Assembly (NCBI RefSeq): GCF_000830505.1
Contig: NZ_JXOK01000041.1
Location: forward strand, 1 to 64,000
Reading direction: 5' to 3'
DNA from: Vibrio mytili
Lineage (GTDB): Bacteria > Pseudomonadota > Gammaproteobacteria > Enterobacterales > Vibrionaceae
Length of the DNA stretch: 64,000 nt
Shown here: in pieces, positions 29,392 to 40,002 of the stretch
Position numbering within the stretch: the stretch's first letter is position 1
Layout of the letters: each line of letters opens with the position of its first letter
Notes under the pieces: generated by a model
What the model was told of the DNA's origin: nothing
Databases searched by the model: none
The model's input: the letters and a program-made list of their open reading frames with translations, nothing else
Made by a program: the position numbers and the translations under genes

Positions 29392-31074
29392 ATGCTTGCC
29401 AATATTAAAAAAACAGCACTAGCAACAGCAATTATTGCAACGGCTACTACCGGTTTTGCATCGGTAGCTACTGCGGCTGAACGCAGTGAACTGACTATCC
29501 ACCCGAAAGAGTTTACAACTTTTGTTCGTAACTTTAACCCTTTCCTAGGTGCAACTAACCTACATACAACAACAGACTTCATCTATGAACCACTTGTTGT
29601 TTTCAACGAAATGCACGGTAACACTCCGGTATTCCGTTTAGCTGAAAACTTCAAAATGGCTGATGACCTAATGAGCGTTACTTTCGATATTCGTAAGGGC
29701 GTAAAATGGTCTGACGGCGAACCATTTACTGCCGATGACGTTGTCTACTCTTTTAACCTTGTGAAAGAGAAACCTGAACTAGACCAATCAGGTATCAACT
29801 CTTGGGTAACAGGCGTAGAGAAAGTTAACGACTACCAAGTTAAATTCAATCTAAGTGAAGCAAACTCAAACGTTCCTTACGAAATTGCTAAAGTACCAGT
29901 GGTACCTAAGCACGTATGGAGTAAAGTGAAAGATCCAGCATCATTTACTAACGAGAATCCTGTTGGTAGTGGTCCTTTTACCGAAATCGATACTTTCACA
30001 CCACAACTTTACATCCAGTGTGAAAACCCAAATTACTGGGATGCAGACAACTTAGATGTTGACTGTCTGCGAGTGCCACAAATCGCAAACAACGACCAGT
30101 TCCTTGGTAAGATTGTGAATGGTGAGATGGACTGGACGTCTTCATTTGTTCCGGATATTGACCGCACTTACGCAGCAGCAAGTCCTAATCACCATTACTG
30201 GTATCCACCAGCAGGTACTCAAGCATTTGTTGTTAACTTCAAAAACCCAGATGCAGCTAAAAAAGAAGCACTGACTAACGTAGATTTCCGTCGTGCTTTC
30301 TCTATGGCACTTGACCGTCAGACGATCATCGACATTGCGTTCTACGGTGGTGGTACAGTGAATGACTTCGCTTCAGGTCTAGGCTATGCGTTTGAGTCTT
30401 GGTCTGATGAAGCCATTCATAACAAATACAAAGGTTACAATACCTACAATGTAGAAGGTGCCAAAAAGCTACTTGATAAGGCTGGCTTCAAAGATGTCAA
30501 CAACGATGGCTTTGTCGATACGCCATCAGGTAAGTCTTTCGAGCTTCTTATCCAATCTCCAAATGGTTGGACTGACTTCAACAACACGGTGCAGCTAGCC
30601 GTTGAGCAGTTAGCAGAAGTAGGTATCAAAGCCCGTGCACGTACACCTGACTTCTCTGTTTACAACCAAGCAATGCTAGAAGGTACCTACGACGTTGCTT
30701 ACACCAACTACTTCCACGGTGCAGATCCACACTTGTACTGGGATAGTGGCTACAACTCGAAGCTACAGTCTGGTGACGGTATGCCTCGATTCGCGATGCA
30801 CTTCTACAAAAATGAGAAGCTAGATAATCTACTGAATAGCTTCTACAAAACGGCGGATAAACAAGAGCAGCTACAAATCGCTCATGGCATCCAAAAAATC
30901 ATCGCGGAAAACCAAGTTACGATTCCTGTACTGTCTGGCGCATACATGTACCAATACAATACAACTCGCTTCACTGGTTGGTGGAACGAAGAAAATCCTA
31001 AGGGTCGTCCAAACATTTGGGCTGGTATCCCAGAGCGTCTACTACACGTATTGGATCTAAAACCAGTTAAATAA
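29392..31074 (+). CDS. cbp: periplasmic chitin-oligosaccharide-binding protein (CBP)
   Basis: The protein has 560 residues and is a family 5 solute-binding protein (DppA/OppA class) with a signal peptide of 28 residues (cleavage after VATA). It shows ADNFKMADDLMSVTFDIRKGVKWSDGEPFTAD-like family features in the first third and YWDADNLDVDCLRVP near the middle. It captures (GlcNAc)n in the periplasm for the downstream ABC importer. In V. cholerae it also holds ChiS inactive when unliganded. It is the first gene of the operon, with an AAGGA ribosome binding site and the codon bias of an abundant protein. Confidence 0.94.
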   Translation: MLANIKKTALATAIIATATTGFASVATAAERSELTIHPKEFTTFVRNFNPFLGATNLHTTTDFIYEPLVVFNEMHGNTPVFRLAENFKMADDLMSVTFDIRKGVKWSDGEPFTADDVVYSFNLVKEKPELDQSGINSWVTGVEKVNDYQVKFNLSEANSNVPYEIAKVPVVPKHVWSKVKDPASFTNENPVGSGPFTEIDTFTPQLYIQCENPNYWDADNLDVDCLRVPQIANNDQFLGKIVNGEMDWTSSFVPDIDRTYAAASPNHHYWYPPAGTQAFVVNFKNPDAAKKEALTNVDFRRAFSMALDRQTIIDIAFYGGGTVNDFASGLGYAFESWSDEAIHNKYKGYNTYNVEGAKKLLDKAGFKDVNNDGFVDTPSGKSFELLIQSPNGWTDFNNTVQLAVEQLAEVGIKARARTPDFSVYNQAMLEGTYDVAYTNYFHGADPHLYWDSGYNSKLQSGDGMPRFAMHFYKNEKLDNLLNSFYKTADKQEQLQIAHGIQKIIAENQVTIPVLSGAYMYQYNTTRFTGWWNEENPKGRPNIWAGIPERLLHVLDLKPVK

Positions 31075-31091
31075 GTAGAAGTTCATTTCTA

Positions 31092-31171
31092 GCGGCATAC
31101 TCCCGTATGCCGCCTATAAAAATCCCCTTATCACGAAAGCAAAAAATGGCGCTCGTCGTCAGGGGATTTTT
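31092..31171 (+). promoter_or_regulatory. double hairpin between cbp and the permease genes
   Basis: A perfect 9-bp stem (31092-31100 with 31105-31113) is followed by a second stem AAAAATCCCC / GGGGATTTTT (31118-31127 with 31162-31171). Neither has a full terminator tail, but the second ends in T5. Such structures between a binding-protein gene and its permease genes usually protect the upstream message and reduce read-through. Confidence 0.65.
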
Positions 31172-31242
31172 CGCTCTAAATTTCGCTGGGAGCGACCTGA
31201 AACCAGAAACAGGAAAAAATCTGGGTGAGTAAGGTGTGAGTT

Positions 31243-32229
31243 ATGGGTTATTTTTTAAGACGTTTGTCGTTCTATCTTGTCGCGCTCTTAGTTGCAGCGA
31301 CGTTAAACTTTATTATTCCGCGAGCAATGCCAGGTGACCCCGTTACCATGATGTTTGCTAACGCAACAGTGCAAGTAACACCAGAACGAATTGCAGCTAT
31401 GAAAGAGCTGTTAGGTTTCGTTGATGGTCCAATTTACATCCAGTATCTGTCCTACATTAAAAACATTCTAAGCTGGGAGTTAGGTACATCGATTCAGTTC
31501 TACCCGCTGTCAGTGAACACTTTGCTTGGTAACGCATTTGGATGGTCTCTATTCTTAGCAGGTACTGCTGTTGTCCTTTCCTTCTCTATCGCTTCTGTTC
31601 TTGGCATTTTTGCCGCATGGAAGCGCGGGAGTAAATACGATGCTTTCGTAACACCGGGCACACTGATCATTCAAGCGATTCCACAAATGGTTATCGCAAT
31701 GCTAGCGCTATTTACTTTTGCGATAGGTTTGAAATGGTTCCCATCTGGCTATGCTTATACGCCAGGTGTCATCCCCGATTGGACAAGCTGGGAGTTCATC
31801 AAGAACGTTGGTTACCATGCAATATTACCTCTTTTCTGTGCAACCATCGTTCAGATTGGCGGCTTCCTAGTAAACATGCGTAACAACATGATCAACCTGT
31901 TGGCTGAAGATTACATCACGATGGCAAAAGGGAAAGGGTTGAGTGAAAACCGCGTGGTGTTCAACTACGCAGCTCGTAACGCCCTACTCCCAAGTGTTAC
32001 CGCACTGTCGATGTCTTTGGGTATGGCCATTGGCGGTCAGCTTATTATCGAGATGATTTTCAACTACCCAGGATTGGGAACTGTGTTACTAAACGCAATT
32101 CACTCCCGAGATTACCAAGTACTTCAAGGTCAGCTAATTATCATGACGATGTTCATGCTGTGCTTAAACTTAATGGCTGACATGCTGTACATGATTCTAG
32201 ACCCTCGCCTACGTAAGGGAGGCAAATAA
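31243..32229 (+). CDS. chitobiose ABC transporter permease (DppB-like)
   Basis: The protein has 328 residues with six membrane segments and the N-terminal GYFLRRLSFYLVALLVAATL block of DppB/OppB permeases. The EAA-type cytoplasmic loop is AKGKGLSENRVVFNYAARNALLP. It pairs with the DppC-like permease two bases downstream to form the inner-membrane channel for (GlcNAc)2 import. Confidence 0.92.
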   Translation: MGYFLRRLSFYLVALLVAATLNFIIPRAMPGDPVTMMFANATVQVTPERIAAMKELLGFVDGPIYIQYLSYIKNILSWELGTSIQFYPLSVNTLLGNAFGWSLFLAGTAVVLSFSIASVLGIFAAWKRGSKYDAFVTPGTLIIQAIPQMVIAMLALFTFAIGLKWFPSGYAYTPGVIPDWTSWEFIKNVGYHAILPLFCATIVQIGGFLVNMRNNMINLLAEDYITMAKGKGLSENRVVFNYAARNALLPSVTALSMSLGMAIGGQLIIEMIFNYPGLGTVLLNAIHSRDYQVLQGQLIIMTMFMLCLNLMADMLYMILDPRLRKGGK

Positions 32230-32231
32230 TC

Positions 32232-33257
32232 ATGAAACAACTATTTAAACTTATTTTAGGTAACGCTTTTGCGCGTATAGGCCTTGGCATTGTTAGCATC
32301 TTTATCTTTGTCGCTATCGCTGCCCCTCTTCTCACTCAACATGCACCAGACAAACGTACAGGTAACCCACACGAGTACCCTGGTTTTGTCGTGAAACAAG
32401 CGCAAGCCAATCCAGATGGTTGGGTAGCAAAAAACCTCGCTGACGATCGCCGTACTCTTCTGATGTCGAAAGATGGCGACCATGTATTGGGGACGAGCCG
32501 CATGGGACGTGATATCTGGTCTCAGGTTGCTTATGGAGCGCGCGTCTCACTCGGTGTCGGCTTTGGTGCCGGTATCATTGTCTGTTTTCTTGCGACAGTC
32601 ATAGGTATCTCTGCGGGTTACTTTGGCGGCAAAGTGGATGACGTGTTGAGTGCAGCAATGAACATCATGCTGGTTATCCCTCAGTATCCACTACTGTTCG
32701 TACTCGCGGCCTTTATTGGTGAGGCAGGACCACTGACGATTGCTCTAATTATTGCTGGAACTTCCTGGGCATGGGGCGCACGTGTTGTTCGCTCACAAAC
32801 CATGGCACTGCGTGAAAAAGAGTTTGTAAAAGCAGCTGAAGTACTGGGTGAATCTTCATTCCGCATCATCTTCGTTGAGATTTTACCAAACCTAATTCCA
32901 ATCGTAGGTGCAAGCTTCATCGGCTCGGTCATGCTCGCCATCAACACGGAAGCGGTGATTTCATTCTTAGGTTTAGGCGACGCCAACACCATCAGCTGGG
33001 GCATCATGCTGTACAACGTTCAAACCTCTTCAGCCATGCTTATCGGCGCATGGTGGGAAGTATTAGCACCTTGTATCGCACTAACGCTTTTGGTAACGGG
33101 TCTTGCGCTGCTTAACTTCGCCGTTGACGAAATAGCTAACCCACAACTTCGTTCACACAAAGGAATGAAGCGCTGGAAAAAGCTAGCAAAAAAAGACAAG
33201 AAAGAACGTGAGCCTGAATTGGCACCACAAAATGCACTATGGAGCGGAGATAAATAA
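32232..33257 (+). CDS. chitobiose ABC transporter permease (DppC-like)
   Basis: The protein has 341 residues. It has an N-terminal segment, an extended periplasmic stretch containing LGTSRMGRDIWSQVAYGARVS (the DppC family block), five further membrane segments and a charged C-terminal tail. The EAA loop is KAAEVLGESSFRIIFVEILPN. It starts two bases after the upstream permease stop, and the next gene follows two bases later, so translation is tightly coupled. Confidence 0.92.
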   Translation: MKQLFKLILGNAFARIGLGIVSIFIFVAIAAPLLTQHAPDKRTGNPHEYPGFVVKQAQANPDGWVAKNLADDRRTLLMSKDGDHVLGTSRMGRDIWSQVAYGARVSLGVGFGAGIIVCFLATVIGISAGYFGGKVDDVLSAAMNIMLVIPQYPLLFVLAAFIGEAGPLTIALIIAGTSWAWGARVVRSQTMALREKEFVKAAEVLGESSFRIIFVEILPNLIPIVGASFIGSVMLAINTEAVISFLGLGDANTISWGIMLYNVQTSSAMLIGAWWEVLAPCIALTLLVTGLALLNFAVDEIANPQLRSHKGMKRWKKLAKKDKKEREPELAPQNALWSGDK

Positions 33258-33259
33258 TC

Positions 33260-34243
33260 ATGACTGCACCACTAATTTCTATCCGTAACCTATGCGTGGA
33301 TTACATTACCGATGCGGGTGACGTCCGTGCCTGTAATAACGTTAGCTTCGACATTGCGCCAGGTGAAGTCTTTGGTCTAGCTGGTGAATCTGGCTGTGGT
33401 AAATCAACCGTCGCGTTCTCGCTAATGCGTCTGCATAAGCCGCCCGCATTCATTACTGGTGGCGAAGTGATCTTTAATGGTGAAAATATTCTAAAGTACA
33501 GCGATCAACGCATGCAGTCATTTCGCTGGAGTGAAATGTCCATGGTGTTCCAAAGTGCGATGAACGCGCTTAACCCTGTACTCACTATGGAAGAACAGTT
33601 TTGCGATGTCATCATGCGTCATACCAACATGACTCGCGCACAAGCCAAAACTCGTGCAGAAGGCTTGTTGGAGATTGTTGATATTCACCCTAGCCGTCTC
33701 AACGATTATCCGCACCAGTTTTCTGGTGGCATGCGCCAACGGCTCGTCATTGCCATCGCGTTGGCTCTCAATCCAAAAATGATCATCATGGATGAACCGA
33801 CGACTGCACTCGACGTTGTCGTTCAGCGTGAAATTCTCCAAAAGATTTATGCACTTAAGGAAGAGTTTGGCTTCTCTATTTTGTTTATCACTCACGATTT
33901 GTCTTTGATGGTTGAGTTCTCGGACCGCATCGGGATTATGTATTCGGGTGAACTGATTGAAGTCGCGCCTTCTAAACAAATTTTGGAAAGTCCTTATCAC
34001 CCATACACCAAAGGGTTGGGCAGCTCTTTCCCTCCACTGACTGGTCCAAAAACGAAGCTAACTGGCATTCCAGGTAACCCATTGAACTTGCTTGAGATTC
34101 CACAAGGTTGTCGCTTCCAAGCTCGCTGTGATCGAGTCCACGAAGCTTGTACAAAAGTGCCAACCCAGTTACGTCAAATTGAACCAGGCCGTTTTTCAAA
34201 TTGCCATTTGTACGGCGAACCCATTGCTCAAGCCAAGGTTTAA
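33260..34243 (+). CDS. chitobiose ABC transporter ATP-binding protein (DppD-like)
   Basis: The protein has 327 residues with Walker [10 protein letters not shown], signature FSGGMRQR, Walker [12 protein letters not shown] and the H-loop ITHDL. The C-terminal oligopeptide-transporter extension ([15 protein letters not shown]) has the conserved cysteines found in DppD/DppF proteins, which can hold an Fe-S cluster. It energises import together with the next gene product. Confidence 0.93.
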   Translation: MTAPLISIRNLCVDYITDAGDVRACNNVSFDIAPGEVFGLAGESGCGKSTVAFSLMRLHKPPAFITGGEVIFNGENILKYSDQRMQSFRWSEMSMVFQSAMNALNPVLTMEEQFCDVIMRHTNMTRAQAKTRAEGLLEIVDIHPSRLNDYPHQFSGGMRQRLVIAIALALNPKMIIMDEPTTALDVVVQREILQKIYALKEEFGFSILFITHDLSLMVEFSDRIGIMYSGELIEVAPSKQILESPYHPYTKGLGSSFPPLTGPKTKLTGIPGNPLNLLEIPQGCRFQARCDRVHEACTKVPTQLRQIEPGRFSNCHLYGEPIAQAKV

Positions 34244-34291
34244 CGACCCGAGATTAAGCTAGCGAAGAACAAAATTTTACTGGAGAGAATT

Positions 34292-35287
34292 ATGAGCAAA
34301 CAACTCGGTGAGCTGCTAATTGAGGGTAAGAATGTCGTTAAAGACTTCCCACTAAACAGTAACTCTATCAAGCAGTCCAAGATGCGTGCTATCAATGACG
34401 TATCATTCAAAATGTATAAAAGTCGTGGTTTATCAGTGGTTGGTGAGTCTGGCTCAGGTAAATCTACTACTGCAAAAATGATTGCGAAAATGTATGCGCC
34501 TAGCGATGGCATCATTGAATACAAAGGACAAGATATTCAGGAAATCTCTTCGAGAAAAGACTTAATGTCTTATCGCGAAGGCGTGCAAATGGTTTGGCAA
34601 GATCCGTTTGGCTCCCTGAACCCAACACACAATATCTTTCATCATATTGCACGTCCGCTACTGATTCATAAAAAAGTGTCACCCGGCAACAAGAAAGAAC
34701 TTGAAGAGCGTGTATACGAGCTGCTGGAACAAGTCGGTTTGATCCCGCCAAAAGAGACCGCGCAAAAATTCCCTCACCAACTTTCTGGTGGACAGCGTCA
34801 ACGAGTCAACTTAGCACGCAATATTGCAGTCGGAGCAGAGGTCGTCTTAGCTGATGAACCCACTTCAATGCTAGACGTCTCTATTCGTGCTGGTGTTCTT
34901 AACCTCATGGAAGAGATGAAGTTCGAAAAACAGATGTCGCTACTTTACATTACCCACGATATCGCCACCGCTCGCTATATCGCTGAAGATCTCGCCGTTA
35001 TGTACGTTGGACACATGGTTGAATGGGGAGATACCGAAGAGATCATCCATGCCCCTCAACATCCGTACACTCAGTTATTGGTGTCTGCAGTTCCCGATCC
35101 ATCAAAATCGATTCACGAAAAGCTGAAGGGGAACAAAGGCGAAATTCCTCTTTGGACACCAGACTCTGTTGGGTGTCCATTTGCAGGACGATGTGTACAC
35201 GCCACTGACAAATGTCGAGAGCAACTACCTGACGTTACCCAGCTATCAGAAAACCACTTCGTCCGTTGTTACTTATTTGAACAATAA
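34292..35287 (+). CDS. chitobiose ABC transporter ATP-binding protein (DppF-like)
   Basis: The protein has 331 residues with Walker A GESGSGKST, signature LSGGQRQR, Walker B VVLADEPTSMLD and H-loop ITHDI. The C-terminal extension is CPFAGRCVHATDKC. It has a GGAGAG ribosome binding site and forms a heterodimer with the preceding ATPase. It is the fifth gene of the operon, 48 bases after the fourth. Confidence 0.93.
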   Translation: MSKQLGELLIEGKNVVKDFPLNSNSIKQSKMRAINDVSFKMYKSRGLSVVGESGSGKSTTAKMIAKMYAPSDGIIEYKGQDIQEISSRKDLMSYREGVQMVWQDPFGSLNPTHNIFHHIARPLLIHKKVSPGNKKELEERVYELLEQVGLIPPKETAQKFPHQLSGGQRQRVNLARNIAVGAEVVLADEPTSMLDVSIRAGVLNLMEEMKFEKQMSLLYITHDIATARYIAEDLAVMYVGHMVEWGDTEEIIHAPQHPYTQLLVSAVPDPSKSIHEKLKGNKGEIPLWTPDSVGCPFAGRCVHATDKCREQLPDVTQLSENHFVRCYLFEQ

Positions 35288-35367
35288 CCCTTGTGACTAT
35301 CAAGGTATAACTAGGGTCAGTTTTCTACTGGCCCAACCCAAACTTTGTTATTTCGCGGAGACATTGA

Positions 35368-37113
35368 ATGCTGCTACTCACTAATCACATTGGTTATGAA
35401 CGCCTTGGCCAAAAAAAAGCAATAATCCAGACACAGCAGCCATCATTAACTGCCGTTACAGCTTCGTTGATCTGCGCAGAAAGCCAGCAAACGGTCGCAA
35501 CATTGGCAGTTGAAAAAAGCGGAAGCGTTGCGCGTTGGCATCATGGTGATTTTTATCTCATCGATTTTTCTTCATTTACAACACCCGGCTATTATTACAT
35601 CCAATGTAGCAATAACCGCTCATCTTGTTTTGAAATTGGCGACAACCTTCTCCTCGAACGCACACTGTCTGATGTGATCCATTATTTCAAATCACAACGT
35701 TGCAGTGGAGTATTCGATCACGCCGATCGTCATGCACCTATTTTGAATTCAGACAAAACTGTCGACGTCCATGGTGGTTGGTATGACGCGTCAGGGGATG
35801 TCAGTAAGTACCTTAGTCACCTTTCTTACGCCAATTACCTTAATCCGCAACAAATTCCGATGGTCGTCTGGAATATGCTGAAAGGATTATCTCTGTTTGA
35901 AAACAGTGATGCTATCGCGCAATTCACTCGCACCCGCCTGACTGACGAAGCTTTGTTCGGAGCAGACTTTCTCGTTCGCATGCAAAACGACAAAGGCTAT
36001 TTCTATATGACCGTTTTTGACAAGTGGAGCAAGGACACGGCACAACGAGAGATTTGTGCTTACGAAACCCAACTTGGCCACAAGTTCGATGATTATCAGG
36101 CAGGTTTTCGACAAGGAGGCGGCGTGGCAATTGCTGCACTTGCTGCGGCATCGCGTTTACATTCACACGGTGAGTTCGACCAACAAACCTACCTTAATGC
36201 CGCACAAAACGGGTATTGGCACCTAAAAGAGCACAATATCCAATACCTTAATGATAGTGAAGAAAACATCATTGATGAATATTGCGCCCTACTCGCCAGT
36301 ATTGAACTGTTTAAAGCGACGACAGAAGCTCGCTACTTGAACGAAAGCCGTTTGTGGGCAAAACGATTAATCGCCCGTCAAATGAGCGATGAACATGTCC
36401 AACATTATTGGACAGCAAATCGCGATGGCAGTCGCCCATATTTTCACGCGGCAGAAGCAGGACTTCCGGTTATCGCCCTGTGTGAATATTTAGGCATAGA
36501 AAAAGATCGAGAACTCGCGGAGTCGGTAAAACAAGTCATCAACCAAGCATGTGATTTCGAGCTGACTATCACGAATAAAGTCAACAATCCATTTGGCTAC
36601 CCGCGTCAGTATGTCAAAGGATTACAAGAAGCAAAACGTGATGCCTTCTTCGTCGCCCACGACAATGAATCAGGTTATTGGTGGCAAGGCGAAAATGCTC
36701 GCCTAGCATCATTAGCTACCATGGCTCACCTTGCACTTCCATACATTGATTCGTCAACTCAACAGCAAAAACTAACGCACTTTGCGCAAGATGCTCTGAA
36801 CTGGATCGTCGGATTAAACCCTTACGATATGTGCATGCTGGACGGACATGGCCGAAACAACCCCGATTACCTTCCTCAATTTGGGTTTTATAACGCTAAG
36901 GGTGGGATTTGTAATGGCATCACAGGTGGTTTTGAAGACGAGGAAGACACCGCCTTTAATCCACCAGCACAAAAAGAAGACATGTTGCAAAACTGGCGCT
37001 GGGGAGAGCAATGGATTCCCCACGGTGCTTGGTATCTTCTCGCGATCATGACTCAGGCTCAACGCTTTTCTCAGTCTACATTTTTTCAAGACATTAAGGA
37101 GCACACATCATGA
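35368..37113 (+). CDS. GH9-family exo-beta-D-glucosaminidase
   Basis: The protein has 581 residues. An N-terminal Ig-like domain (about 1-85, CelD_N type) precedes a GH9 (alpha/alpha)6 domain. The nucleophile/base aspartates are in HGGWYDASGDVSKYL. A C-terminal acidic block (GFEDEEDTAFNPP) supplies the general acid. There is no signal peptide, so it is cytoplasmic. The homologue from Photobacterium was shown to be an exo-beta-glucosaminidase rather than a cellulase, which fits the operon: it handles partly deacetylated oligomers. Its TGA overlaps the next ATG by four bases. Confidence 0.9.
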   Translation: MLLLTNHIGYERLGQKKAIIQTQQPSLTAVTASLICAESQQTVATLAVEKSGSVARWHHGDFYLIDFSSFTTPGYYYIQCSNNRSSCFEIGDNLLLERTLSDVIHYFKSQRCSGVFDHADRHAPILNSDKTVDVHGGWYDASGDVSKYLSHLSYANYLNPQQIPMVVWNMLKGLSLFENSDAIAQFTRTRLTDEALFGADFLVRMQNDKGYFYMTVFDKWSKDTAQREICAYETQLGHKFDDYQAGFRQGGGVAIAALAAASRLHSHGEFDQQTYLNAAQNGYWHLKEHNIQYLNDSEENIIDEYCALLASIELFKATTEARYLNESRLWAKRLIARQMSDEHVQHYWTANRDGSRPYFHAAEAGLPVIALCEYLGIEKDRELAESVKQVINQACDFELTITNKVNNPFGYPRQYVKGLQEAKRDAFFVAHDNESGYWWQGENARLASLATMAHLALPYIDSSTQQQKLTHFAQDALNWIVGLNPYDMCMLDGHGRNNPDYLPQFGFYNAKGGICNGITGGFEDEEDTAFNPPAQKEDMLQNWRWGEQWIPHGAWYLLAIMTQAQRFSQSTFFQDIKEHTS

Positions 37114-37999
37114 CCACCTATTTTGTCGGAATTGATGGTGGCGGAACCTCTTGCCGGGCTCGTATAAAGGACTCAAAAGGACATTGCCTTGCGAAGCCAA
37201 AAGCGGCAGTGCCAATATTATGCTAGGCGCAGAAATCGCGATGGCATCAATTTTAGAGTCTATCGCCTTAGCCGCAGCGCAAACCGGGTTAACAGAGTCA
37301 AGCTACGCGTCTATGCATGTTGGTCTCGCGTTAGCCGGGGCTGAACACAAAGCGTCATGGCAAGCTTTCATGTCATTACCCCATCCTTTTGCCAGTATGA
37401 CACTCAATACAGATGCTTATGGTGCATGTGTTGGTGCACATAATGGTCAAGATGGCGCCATCATGATTGCGGGAACGGGCTCCTGCGGTATCTACCTCAA
37501 AGGGTTAGAACAGCATGTGGTTGGTGGGCGAGAGTTTCCGATTTCAGACCAAGGAGGTGGAGCTGTGATGGGCTTGCGTTTAATTCAGCAGGTTCTCCTA
37601 GCAGAAGATGGCATTCGAGACAAAACGCCGCTTTCACAACACATCATGACGCATTTCTCCAACGAAATTGACAACATTGTCGCGTGGTCTAAGAAAGCGC
37701 TCCCTCGAGACTACGGACAGTTTTCGCCAGCAATATTTCAGTATGCTCAGCAAGGCGATGTGCTCGCGATTGAAATGCTAAAACAAACCGCCGCTGACAT
37801 AGAAATGTTTCTTATGGCACTCAACAAGCACGGCGCTACTCGCATTTGTTTAATGGGCAGTATCGCTGAACGAATGAAAAACTGGTTATCACCACCAGTT
37901 CAACAATGGATCGTAGAACCTCAGTTTGATGCGATTGAAGGGGCAATTATGTTCGCCGGTAAAGCGGAACATAACCTTTACTCGGTAAACCGTGGCTAG
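37110..37999 (+). pseudogene. N-acetylglucosamine kinase, frameshifted near 37190
   Basis: The ATG at 37110 overlaps the GH9 stop (ATGA) and opens MTTYFVGIDGGGTSCRARIKD, the BadF/BcrAD-type ATPase phosphate loop. The frame then stops at 37224. The family sequence resumes in another frame from GCGAAGCC (EAKSGSANIMLGAE) to 37999, with IAGTGSCGIYL and DQGGGAVMG. One missing G in CTTGGCGAAG (now CTTGCGAAG, 37187-37196) explains the shift. The restored protein would have 296 residues. It would phosphorylate GlcNAc released from chitobiose to GlcNAc-6-P. A shorter in-frame ATG at 37151 would lack the phosphate loop, so the product as written is likely inactive. Confidence 0.88.
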
Positions 38000-38007
38000 G
38001 AGTAAAG

Positions 38008-39927
38008 ATGGAATATCGCGTTGACTTAGTCGTCTTATCAGAACAGAAACAAAATTGCAGATTTGGTCTCACTTTTCATAATTTGAGTGACCAGAATTTG
38101 TCTGACTGGCATTTAACTTTCGCTTTTGACCGCTACATTTTACCAAACAGTGTATCAAGTGGTTACATTAAGCAAATAGGCAGTTACTGCGTGCTTAAGC
38201 CAGAGTCGATGGTTTTAGCCGCAAATCAACACTTTTATTGTGAGTTCAGTATTGGTTCAAACCCATTTCGTTATTACTCAGATGGGTTCAACGAAGCGTT
38301 AGTGGACTTTATGATTGATGGCAAACTGCAACGAGCAGAGGTTGACGTAACGCCAATTGTGTTAGCCTCTCCGTACAAAGAACGCAGTAGTGTGCCGCCA
38401 AGCCAAGCTCACTCACAGCCTTTGGTACCAAAGCCGAACCATATTGAAGTAGCAGAGCACACTTTTACGCTGGGTAAGCATGTTGGTATTTCAGCACACT
38501 CCAACTTAGCTAGCTCAGCACAAGCTTGGTTGACCGAAGAGTTGCAGAGAATATATCAACTCGATCTGACCACTTCGAGCAATAGTCAGATACTCTTTCA
38601 AGCCAACCCAACACTAGATGACGCTGCTTATAGGCTCAAAGTATCGCAAGAGTCCATCAAAGTTGAAGCCGGATCGCCATCGGGATTTATTCATGCGAGC
38701 GCAACTTTATTGCAATTGATAAAACCAGGAGAACAACCCGATTCTTTCGATGTAGCTTGTTGTGCGATAGAAGATCGACCTCGCTTTCACTATCGTGGAA
38801 TGATGCTCGATTGTGCCCGACATTTCCATTCCGTCGATCAGGTGAAACAATTGATCAATCACCTCGCTCACTACAAATTCAATACCTTTCATTGGCACTT
38901 AACCGATGATGAAGGTTGGCGAGTTGAAATTAAGGCCTTCCCTGAGTTAACGAATATTGGTGCTTGGCGTGGTTTAGATGAGGTCATAGAACCTCAGTAC
39001 ACGAATCTCTCGAAACGGTATGGGGGTTTCTACACACAAGAGCAAATCAAAGATGTCGTCGCGTTTGCCGCTCAGCGAGGCATCACGGTCATACCTGAAA
39101 TTGATATCCCTGGACACTGCCGAGCCGCCATTAAATCCCTACCACATCTGTTGGTTGAAGAATCTGATACCACAGAGTATCGCAGCATCCAGCATTACAA
39201 CGATAACGTCCTCAATCCTGCACTACCAGGCAGCTATGAGTTTATCGATAAAGTGTTGGAAGAAGTGGCTGAACTTTTCCCTGCACCTTATCTACATATT
39301 GGTGCAGACGAAGTTCCACACGGCGTTTGGTCCAAAAGCCCTGCATGCCAAGATTTGATGCAACAACTTGGTTATCACGATTACAAAGAGTTGCAAGGTC
39401 ACTTTTTACGCCACGCGGAAGACAAACTACGCAAACTTGGAAAACGGATGTTGGGTTGGGAAGAAGCACAACACGGTGACAAAGTGAGTAAAGATACGGT
39501 GATTTATTCTTGGCTTAGTGAGGAAGCGGCATTGAACTGTGCTCGTCAAGGCTTCGATGTCGTATTGCAGCCAGCGCAAAGCACTTACTTAGACATGACA
39601 CAAGATTACGCCCCAGAAGAACCTGGAGTGGACTGGACCAACCCTATTTCGTTAGAGACAGCTTACAACTACGAGCCATTAGCGGAAGTTCCGGATGATG
39701 ACCCAATCAGAAAACGTATTTGGGGGATTCAGACGGCATTATGGAGCGAAATCATCAATAACCAATCACGTATGGAATACATGGTATTCCCGCGTCTTAC
39801 TGCTATGGCAGAGGCATGTTGGACGGATAAACACAACCGAGACTGGACCGACTATTTATCGCGTTTGAAAGGCCACCTCCCTCTACTGGATTTACAGGGT
39901 GTGAACTACCGTCAACCGTGGAAGTAA
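38008..39927 (+). CDS. GH20 beta-N-acetylhexosaminidase (cytoplasmic chitobiase)
   Basis: The protein has 639 residues. An N-terminal carbohydrate-binding-like domain (about 1-130) and a GH20 N-terminal alpha/beta domain precede the catalytic barrel, with RGMMLDCARHFH and the catalytic Asp-Glu pair in HIGADEVPHG (D434, E435). The active-site tryptophans appear as in GH20 enzymes (WHLTDDEGWR, LGWEEAQ, LWSE). There is no signal peptide, so it acts on imported chitobiose in the cytoplasm. It is related to the V. harveyi GlcNAcase. It lies eight bases after the kinase gene. Confidence 0.93.
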   Translation: MEYRVDLVVLSEQKQNCRFGLTFHNLSDQNLSDWHLTFAFDRYILPNSVSSGYIKQIGSYCVLKPESMVLAANQHFYCEFSIGSNPFRYYSDGFNEALVDFMIDGKLQRAEVDVTPIVLASPYKERSSVPPSQAHSQPLVPKPNHIEVAEHTFTLGKHVGISAHSNLASSAQAWLTEELQRIYQLDLTTSSNSQILFQANPTLDDAAYRLKVSQESIKVEAGSPSGFIHASATLLQLIKPGEQPDSFDVACCAIEDRPRFHYRGMMLDCARHFHSVDQVKQLINHLAHYKFNTFHWHLTDDEGWRVEIKAFPELTNIGAWRGLDEVIEPQYTNLSKRYGGFYTQEQIKDVVAFAAQRGITVIPEIDIPGHCRAAIKSLPHLLVEESDTTEYRSIQHYNDNVLNPALPGSYEFIDKVLEEVAELFPAPYLHIGADEVPHGVWSKSPACQDLMQQLGYHDYKELQGHFLRHAEDKLRKLGKRMLGWEEAQHGDKVSKDTVIYSWLSEEAALNCARQGFDVVLQPAQSTYLDMTQDYAPEEPGVDWTNPISLETAYNYEPLAEVPDDDPIRKRIWGIQTALWSEIINNQSRMEYMVFPRLTAMAEACWTDKHNRDWTDYLSRLKGHLPLLDLQGVNYRQPWK

Positions 39928-40002
39928 CCCAAACCAATGCTTCACTTTTTTAGAGATTAATCTTTTAGCTGTCTACGCAGCTTTGTAAAAAGGAAATACA
40001 CA

